Below the pieces are notes generated by a model. That model saw only the letters and a program-made list of their open reading frames with translations. It ran no database searches and was not told the DNA's origin. Below, piece by piece: positions 12,562-15,653 of a stretch of DNA of 15,653 bases (position 1 is the first letter of the stretch; each line of letters opens with the position of its first letter). Origin of the DNA: Patescibacteria group bacterium (GTDB lineage: Bacteria > Patescibacteriota > Minisyncoccia > Phycocordibacterales > Phycocordibacteraceae); the NCBI GenBank assembly GCA_018826405.1, contig JAHJZL010000074.1, forward strand, positions 1 through 15,653. The letters are read 5' to 3'. A program made the position numbers and the translations under genes.

Positions 12562-12580
12562 TCGAGCTTCTCTTGAAAGG

Positions 12581-12604
12581 AAAAGGCGCTTTCGGGCGCC
12601 TTTT
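12581..12604 (+). terminator. Terminator of rplJ-rplL
   Basis: AAAAGGCGC (12581-12589) pairs with GCGCCTTTT (12596-12604) over a 6-nt loop, with the U-run as the descending arm. Confidence 0.9.
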
Positions 12605-12618
12605 CTTATATATAGAAA

Positions 12619-12644
12619 GGGCCCGTTCCCGAAGAAACGGACCC
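12619..12644 (-). terminator. Terminator of the leftward lipoprotein gene
   Basis: GGG 12619-12621 with CCC 12642-12644 and CCGTT 12623-12627 with AACGG 12636-12640 form a stem around one mismatch. On the minus strand it is followed by TTTCTATATATA. It sits back to back with the rplL terminator. Confidence 0.65.
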
Positions 12645-12668
12645 CAAGCCCAAGATGCTTGTGTGGGT

Positions 12669-12974
12669 TCAGCCGCGATTGACCACGTGCGTTTCGGTGC
12701 GCGTGATCAGGTCGTTGGGCTTGCTGCTCGTGCACCGCTCGTAGTGCCGAGTGAACAGGATGCCGTCCGAACTGGCCGGCTTTTTGAAGCTGAGCCGGCG
12801 CACCGGAGCCCCATCCGCTTCCGCGGCCAGACGCACCCGAAGGTGGCAGGCGCCGACGGTCAGCACGGGCTGATCGACGACGACATAGTTGACCTCCACC
12901 TGCTCACGTACCGGGCCATTGCCACAGCCGGCCAGGGCGATAGCTCCAGCGGCAAGCAATAAGAACTTTTGCAT
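12669..12974 (-). CDS. Small lipoprotein, GC-rich, probably acquired
   Basis: A 101-residue protein beginning MQKFLLLAAGAIALAGCGNG: a signal peptide ending in lipobox L14-A15-G16-C17, so Cys17 would be lipidated and anchored in a membrane. The mature part is about 85 residues with two more Cys (C43, C81) that could pair. It has no family I recognise. AGGGAG (12982-12987 on the minus strand) lies 7 nt before the ATG, and a near-consensus promoter lies upstream. Two 60-base blocks counted inside the gene (12721-12840) are 65% and 68% G+C, against 45% for a block of the mscS-like gene (14041-14100). This and its self-contained promoter, SD and terminator suggest recent transfer or a misjoined contig. 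The rightward ORF over the same bases has no start signals and is a shadow. Confidence 0.75.
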   Translation of the reverse strand: MQKFLLLAAGAIALAGCGNGPVREQVEVNYVVVDQPVLTVGACHLRVRLAAEADGAPVRRLSFKKPASSDGILFTRHYERCTSSKPNDLITRTETHVVNRG

Positions 12975-13001
12975 TGGTTTTCTCCCTGAAAATGCCTATT
13001 T

Positions 13002-13030
13002 AGTTTAGGACACATATGCGATAAAGTCAA
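13002..13030 (-). promoter_or_regulatory. Promoter of the lipoprotein gene
   Basis: On the minus strand TTGACT (13030-13025), a 17-nt spacer and TAAACT (13007-13002) stand 27 nt before the ATG, giving a leader of about 20 nt that contains the SD AGGGAG. Confidence 0.65.
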
Positions 13031-13055
13031 GCTCTTCCCACGGAATCTCCAAAGG

Positions 13056-13084
13056 TTGATAGAAGGGAAGCCAGTGGGTACAAT
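13056..13084 (+). promoter_or_regulatory. Promoter of the 13097 gene
   Basis: TTGATA (13056-13061), 17 nt, TACAAT (13079-13084), 12 nt before the ATG. Near-consensus in both boxes. It predicts a 5' end about 6 nt before the start codon and no room for an SD. Confidence 0.65.
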
Positions 13085-13096
13085 GCCCTCACTTCC

Positions 13097-13675
13097 ATGG
13101 ATCCTCTCGCTCGTCTGTTCGGCAACCCAACCCGCCTCAAACTCCTTCGCCTTTTTCTCTTTAATGATGACATGGCGTTTTCTGTTGCTGAGGCAGTCTT
13201 CCGTGCAAAAGCACCGAAGGATCTCGGCAAGAAGGAGATCTCTCTTTTGCTTGCCTGTGGGATTCTCAGAAAGAAACTAGGGAAGCAGGGAACTGCATAC
13301 GCTGCAGACAAGCGCTTTGCGCACTATGACGAACTTAAAACATTCCTACGCACTACTACAGATGTAAGCGATGCGTACTTGCTCACTGCACTTAAGAAAG
13401 CAGGCTCACTCAAACTAATCACGTTAACGGGATTGTTTACGGGAGTACTAGAATCAAAGATAGATCTGCTTGTGGTGGGGGATAAGCTTGAAGAGAAACC
13501 GCTTGCAAACGCAGTGCATGCACTTGAGGCAGAGCTTGGACGAGAATTGCGGTACGCATCTTTCTCAACTGAAGAGTTCAGGTACCGATTGGGAGTGTAT
13601 GACCGTCTATTGCGTGATGTATTTGATTACCCAAACCGGACTGTTATAGACAAATTGGGTATAACCACCAAATAA
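13097..13675 (+). CDS. Winged-helix protein with degenerate nucleotidyltransferase-like domain, putative transcriptional regulator
   Basis: A 192-residue protein. Residues 1-90 form an ArsR-like winged helix: MDPLARLFGNPTRLKLLRLF, FSVAEAVFRAKAPKDLGKKE, ISLLLACGILRKK. Residues ~98-192 resemble the minimal nucleotidyltransferase fold: ALKKAGSLKLITLTGLFTG, ESKIDLLVVGD, ELGRELRYASFSTEEFRYR. In active enzymes of this fold the first strand carries GS and the second a DxD metal site (pattern S-D-I-D). Here the GS is not evident and the DxD position reads S120-K121-I122-D123, so one Asp is replaced by Lys and catalysis is doubtful. A DNA-binding protein that uses the dead fold for ligand or partner binding is the best guess. 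I recall this architecture in CPR and archaea without a known role. It has its own promoter and appears leaderless. Confidence 0.75.
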   Translation: MDPLARLFGNPTRLKLLRLFLFNDDMAFSVAEAVFRAKAPKDLGKKEISLLLACGILRKKLGKQGTAYAADKRFAHYDELKTFLRTTTDVSDAYLLTALKKAGSLKLITLTGLFTGVLESKIDLLVVGDKLEEKPLANAVHALEAELGRELRYASFSTEEFRYRLGVYDRLLRDVFDYPNRTVIDKLGITTK

Positions 13676-13687
13676 AGCCCTATCCAC

Positions 13688-13709
13688 AGACCCCGTCCCA
13701 CGGAGTCTC
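13688..13709 (+). terminator. Hairpin after the 13097 gene, possible weak terminator
   Basis: AGAC/GTCT and CCGT/ACGG pair around one mismatch with a 3-nt loop, 13 nt after the stop. No U-tract follows (CTCGCTTGC), so termination is doubtful. Confidence 0.3.
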
Positions 13710-13714
13710 TCGCT

Positions 13715-13723
13715 TGCTACACT
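13715..13723 (+). promoter_or_regulatory. Extended -10 promoter candidate of the mscS-like gene
   Basis: TGCTACACT (TGn plus TACACT) lies 43 nt before the ATG at 13767, and is nearly identical to the TGCTATACT before the 33-residue ORF. No -35 is clear. Confidence 0.35.
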
Positions 13724-13766
13724 TAAGGTATTAACGGAATAACGCCGAAATTAAGTAAATAACCCT

Positions 13767-14444
13767 ATGTTCCTCACTACCTGGGCAGATGTGCTAACGC
13801 AGTCCTTTCAGAACCTATCCTTTGGACTCGTTGCATTCATCCCGAACCTTATTGTTGCAATTATTATCTTCGTTATTGGCTGGCTCGTTGGCGCTGGTAT
13901 CGGACGCATAGTTGCACAAGTTGTTACCTCGCTTCGTGTTGATCAGGCGCTTCGTGCGGCTGGTGTTGAGCGTGTCGTTGAGCGTGCAGGGTTCACTTTG
14001 AACTCAGGCGCTTTCCTCGGCTTCCTCGTAAAGTGGTTCTTCATTATCGTCTTCCTTGTTGCATCACTTGATGTGCTCGGACTTACACAGGTCACTGCAT
14101 TCCTTTCAGGAGTAGTCTTGGGCTACCTCCCACAGGTTATCGTTGCAGTACTTATCTTGCTCGTTGCAGCAGTTCTTGCTGATGCAGCTCAGCGTGTTAT
14201 CACTGGCGCTGCTCGTGCAGCAAACATCAAGAGCGCAAACCTTCTTGGAGCGATCACTCGTTGGTCTATCTGGATCTTTGCGATTCTTGCTGCGCTTGAT
14301 CGTTTGGGAATCTCTCCACTCGTACAGACTCTCTTCACAGGAGTCGTAGTGGCCCTCTCACTCGCATTCGGACTTGCCTTTGGTCTTGGAGGCCAGGCAG
14401 CCGCAGCTCGCTACATTGAGCGCGTGCAGAACGAGATCAAATAA
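13767..14444 (+). CDS. MscS-like membrane protein with conserved TM-helix repeats, lacking the cytoplasmic domain
   Basis: A 225-residue, very hydrophobic protein with about five membrane helices: FIPNLIVAIIIFVIGWLVGA (~24-43), FLVKWFFIIVFLVASLDVLG (~85-104), YLPQVIVAVLILLVAAVLAD (~120-139), a segment around ITRWSIWIFAILAALDRLG (~162-180), and TLFTGVVVALSLAFGLAFGLGGQAAA (~188-213). The pairs of 'P-x-x-IVAIII' and 'G-x-GR' elements are the conserved TM helix repeat of the MscS superfamily, and the last helix resembles the Gly/Ala-rich pore helix TM3. The beta and alpha-beta cytoplasmic domains of MscS are missing, as the protein stops at ARYIERVQNEIK. It may form a minimal channel or a membrane scaffold; mechanosensitivity is not shown. 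A perfect 16-bp terminator follows 12 nt after the stop. Confidence 0.83.
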   Translation: MFLTTWADVLTQSFQNLSFGLVAFIPNLIVAIIIFVIGWLVGAGIGRIVAQVVTSLRVDQALRAAGVERVVERAGFTLNSGAFLGFLVKWFFIIVFLVASLDVLGLTQVTAFLSGVVLGYLPQVIVAVLILLVAAVLADAAQRVITGAARAANIKSANLLGAITRWSIWIFAILAALDRLGISPLVQTLFTGVVVALSLAFGLAFGLGGQAAAARYIERVQNEIK

Positions 14445-14456
14445 GCTTTCCTTGTT

Positions 14457-14492
14457 CACCAAAAAGCCCCGCGAAAGCGGGGCTTTTTGGTG
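14457..14492 (+). terminator. Perfect 16-bp terminator of the mscS-like gene
   Basis: The arm 14457-14472 (CACCAAAAAGCCCCGC) pairs fully with 14477-14492 across a GAAA tetraloop. The T5 run is inside the descending arm. Confidence 0.95.
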
Positions 14493-14496
14493 TCTC

Positions 14497-14524
14497 TTTA
14501 CATAATTGTTTCTGGTGGCATACT
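14497..14524 (+). promoter_or_regulatory. Promoter candidate of the 14658 gene
   Basis: TTTACA (14497-14502), 16 nt, CATACT (14519-14524). Predicted start is near 14531, leaving a leader of about 125 nt. Confidence 0.4.
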
Positions 14525-14556
14525 CGCTGCAGTTCTTTGAAATGGTACGAGAGCAG

Positions 14557-14608
14557 GTTCGCTGTAGCAGAAAGTGGCTTGTGTAGGCCTCTCTCTGCTG
14601 TAGCGAAC
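14557..14608 (+). promoter_or_regulatory. Large hairpin in the leader of the 14658 gene
   Basis: The arms GTTCGCT-GTA-GCAGA (14557-14571) and 14594-14608 (TCTGCTGTAGCGAAC) pair in 12 of 15 positions, with one 3-nt internal loop and a 22-nt apical loop. Such a stem suggests a regulated leader or an element boundary. No U-tract follows, so it is not an intrinsic terminator. Confidence 0.45.
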
Positions 14609-14657
14609 TCATTTACGAGAAGGTTCCAGCCATTAGATACGACGAAAGGATAGTGCG

Positions 14658-15161
14658 GTGGCACCTTCAGCCAAGACCAGACTCAAATCCAAGCGCAGCA
14701 GCTCTGATCAGCTCGTCTTCATGGTTCGCGGCGTGAACCGAGTGCGTAGTGCGCACAAAGCACTCAAAGCCACTGGCCGTGAACTCTACGTCAACGACAA
14801 CGTGTTGAGCGCTATGCCAAAAGGCAATGGCAGCAAGGCTGAGCTCGTGTTCTTCAGGGTCGGGAAGCACATCATCTATGATCACGACCTCGATGCCGAG
14901 TACAGTGCGCGTGGACTCGTTCCCGCTGACCCGTTCGCACTCGCCGCCCACAACGAGGCTGATCCAGTCTTCGGCGATGTGCGCTCCAACGCGACTGTGT
15001 GGAGAGATGCTGAGGGGCAGCAATGCCACATTAGCTTCTATGGAAGTTCGCCAGTGCCTTACTTTGGAGGGAGGCAGAAATGCCACACCCTGCACGTCGG
15101 CGCTGGTTGCGAGGAGTGGGGTCCTGACTGGTGGTTCGCGGGCGTCCGCAAGAGCGCGTAA
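14658..15161 (+). CDS. Hypothetical soluble protein, unrecognised, GC-richer than neighbours
   Basis: A 167-residue protein read from GTG 14658, with AGGA at 14647-14650 (7 nt spacing) supporting that start. The first 15 residues are basic (MAPSAKTRLKSKRSSS). The body mixes strands and turns: QLVFMVRGVNRVRSAHKALK, GRELYVNDNV, AELVFFRVGKHIIYDHD, NATVWRDAEGQQCHISFYG, CHTLHVGAGCEEWGPDWWFAGV. Three Cys (123, 142, 151) and a Trp-rich end could bind metal or form a disulfide. There is no signal peptide or membrane helix. I recognise no family. A counted block (14701-14760) is 58% G+C against about 45% in the upstream mscS-like gene. A leftward ORF (14667-15200) covers the same bases but lacks a start signal. 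The gene has its own promoter candidate, leader hairpin and terminator, so it looks like an inserted single-gene unit. Confidence 0.6.
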   Translation: MAPSAKTRLKSKRSSSDQLVFMVRGVNRVRSAHKALKATGRELYVNDNVLSAMPKGNGSKAELVFFRVGKHIIYDHDLDAEYSARGLVPADPFALAAHNEADPVFGDVRSNATVWRDAEGQQCHISFYGSSPVPYFGGRQKCHTLHVGAGCEEWGPDWWFAGVRKSA

Positions 15162-15196
15162 CGCTTGGTTGCTCGGACTCAGTTCTTCTTTGAGGG

Positions 15197-15221
15197 CCAT
15201 CGCTTGCGGTGGTTCTTTTTC
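15197..15221 (+). terminator. Terminator of the 14658 gene
   Basis: CCATCG (15197-15202) pairs with CGGTGG (15207-15212) with one G-U pair and a CTTG loop, followed by TTCTTTTTC. Confidence 0.7.
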
Positions 15222-15250
15222 TTATTATTAGCTCCCAATCCCTCAATCAG

Positions 15251-15279
15251 TTGACACCCCTAAAGGCCACGCGTATACT
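15251..15279 (+). promoter_or_regulatory. Near-consensus promoter P1 before 23S rRNA
   Basis: TTGACA (15251-15256), a 17-nt spacer and TATACT (15274-15279) make the best promoter in the window. Predicted start is near 15286. Confidence 0.8.
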
Positions 15280-15285
15280 CCCTAT

Positions 15286-15380
15286 TACGTGTTAAACACC
15301 AAGAAATTACTGACCAAACGGAGCGGATAGGTCGTAAGACCAGGCGTGAAAGCGTCGCCGCCCCGCATGGGGCTTTTTTC
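15286..15380 (+). ncRNA. Short transcript of about 95 nt ending in an intrinsic terminator, candidate sRNA or rRNA leader attenuator
   Basis: It lies between the P1 promoter and the stem GCCCC/GGGGC with TTTTTT. Internal short hairpins are GTGT/ACAC near 15289-15299, GGTC-GTAA-GACC near 15331-15342, and GGCG/CGCC just before the terminator. No ORF fits it. I recognise no known RNA class. Confidence 0.45.
15358..15379 (+). terminator. Intrinsic terminator between P1 and 23S rRNA
   Basis: GCCCC and GGGGC form a 5-bp GC-only stem with a GCAT loop, followed by TTTTTTC. It would stop P1 transcripts about 95 nt after their start unless antitermination occurs. Confidence 0.7.
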
Positions 15381-15400
15381 TTGCACAGAACACGGGCTCG

Positions 15401-15428
15401 TTGACAGACGAATATGCAAATAGGTAAT
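15401..15428 (+). promoter_or_regulatory. Promoter candidate P2 for 23S rRNA
   Basis: A perfect TTGACA -35 (15401-15406) is followed after 16 nt by GGTAAT (15423-15428), a weak -10. The start would be about 85 nt before the mature 23S end. Confidence 0.5.
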
Positions 15429-15520
15429 CAACGCCGTATGGTGTGGACTTTGTTCATGCTATGCGGATTGAATATTGCAGAATCACACAATCGTTAGAAC
15501 AGTGGTGTTCAAGTTTCCGC

Positions 15521-15653
15521 ACAGGAGACAATAAGGGTGCACGGTGGATGCCTAGGCTTGCGACAGCGATGAAGGACGCGACTAATCAGCGAAATGCTTC
15601 GGGGAGACGATTTGTAGTCTTTGATCCGGAGGTGTCCGAATGGGGAAACCCGG
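15521..15653 (+). rRNA. rrl: 23S ribosomal RNA, 5' end (runs off the window)
   Basis: The sequence from about 15531 contains the universal 23S start elements: GCACGGTGGATGCC (15539-15552), GCGATGAAGGACG, and CCGAATGGGGAAACCC at the right edge. By alignment to E. coli, where ACGGTGG begins at position 21, the mature 5' end is near 15521, give or take about 10 nt. Only about 130 nt are present. There is no 16S rRNA and no tRNA in the preceding 15.5 kb, and the nearest upstream gene is protein-coding, so the 23S gene is not in a standard 16S-23S operon and appears to have its own promoters. Confidence 0.95.

Noticed and set aside
12573..12962. Rightward 129-residue ORF opposite the lipoprotein gene
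   Set aside because: It has no start signals and reads like the antisense of a GC-rich gene; the leftward frame has a promoter, SD and lipobox.
14557..14608. Terminal inverted repeat of an insertion sequence
   Set aside because: The two arms are only 22 nt apart with no transposase between or beside them, so it is a hairpin and not IS ends.
14667..15200. Leftward 177-residue ORF opposite the 14658 gene
   Set aside because: No SD or promoter is visible on that strand; it runs over the terminator at 15197. The rightward frame has AGGA at proper spacing. It is not fully excluded.

Overview
The window looks like a piece of a Candidate Phyla Radiation (Patescibacteria) chromosome, most likely a Parcubacteria-type lineage. 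The basis is family-level recognition: very tight gene packing, an EF-P with an MQQRKP loop instead of the usual PGKG tip, exported proteins with an 'LQAQINALLAQIAALQ' segment after the signal peptide, FtsK, a small Ig-like protein, RecA and a prepilin in one run, and small hypothetical membrane proteins. No taxonomic marker was searched, so the placement is an inference.

Layout. 1-552: 3' part of a TatD-family hydrolase. 599-1783: the classic rpsF-ssb-rpsR operon with a strong terminator. 1850-2135: a hairpin-rich stretch that also carries a short membrane-protein ORF. 2151-2726 (-): efp. 2792-3722: an ECF-type sigma factor overlapping a two-helix membrane protein gene. 3708-7780 (-): a tight run ftsK, Ig-like membrane protein, recA, prepilin. 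7886-8701: winged-helix regulator with a GGACA-rich control region, divergent from ftsK. 8702-9260: a gene-free, strongly structured stretch with a good promoter at its left end, leading into a 634-residue secreted, acidic, peptidoglycan-binding surface protein (9261-11165) with a perfect terminator. 11283-11384: a 33-residue membrane microprotein. 11387-12561: promoter, structured leader, rplJ and rplL. 12669-12974 (-): a GC-rich lipoprotein gene with its own promoter, SD and terminator, unlike its surroundings. 13097-14444: a winged-helix/degenerate-nucleotidyltransferase protein and an MscS-like membrane protein. 14658-15161: an unrecognised GC-richer gene. 15251-15653: two promoter candidates, a short terminated transcript, and the 5' end of 23S rRNA, with no 16S or tRNA gene before it.

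The core content is translation (S6, S18, L10, L7/L12, EF-P, 23S), DNA maintenance (RecA, SSB, FtsK) and the cell surface (surface protein, pilin, lipoprotein, channel-like protein). A recurring feature is that several genes have a sigma70-like -10 element only 9-13 nt before the start codon, which implies leaderless or nearly leaderless mRNAs. The surface protein, rplJ, the lipoprotein and the 14658 gene instead have leaders. The best candidates for something new are the structured leader 8740-9260, the hairpin cluster 1856-2132, the GGACA array of the 7886 regulator, the 33-residue protein and the short terminated RNA before 23S rRNA.
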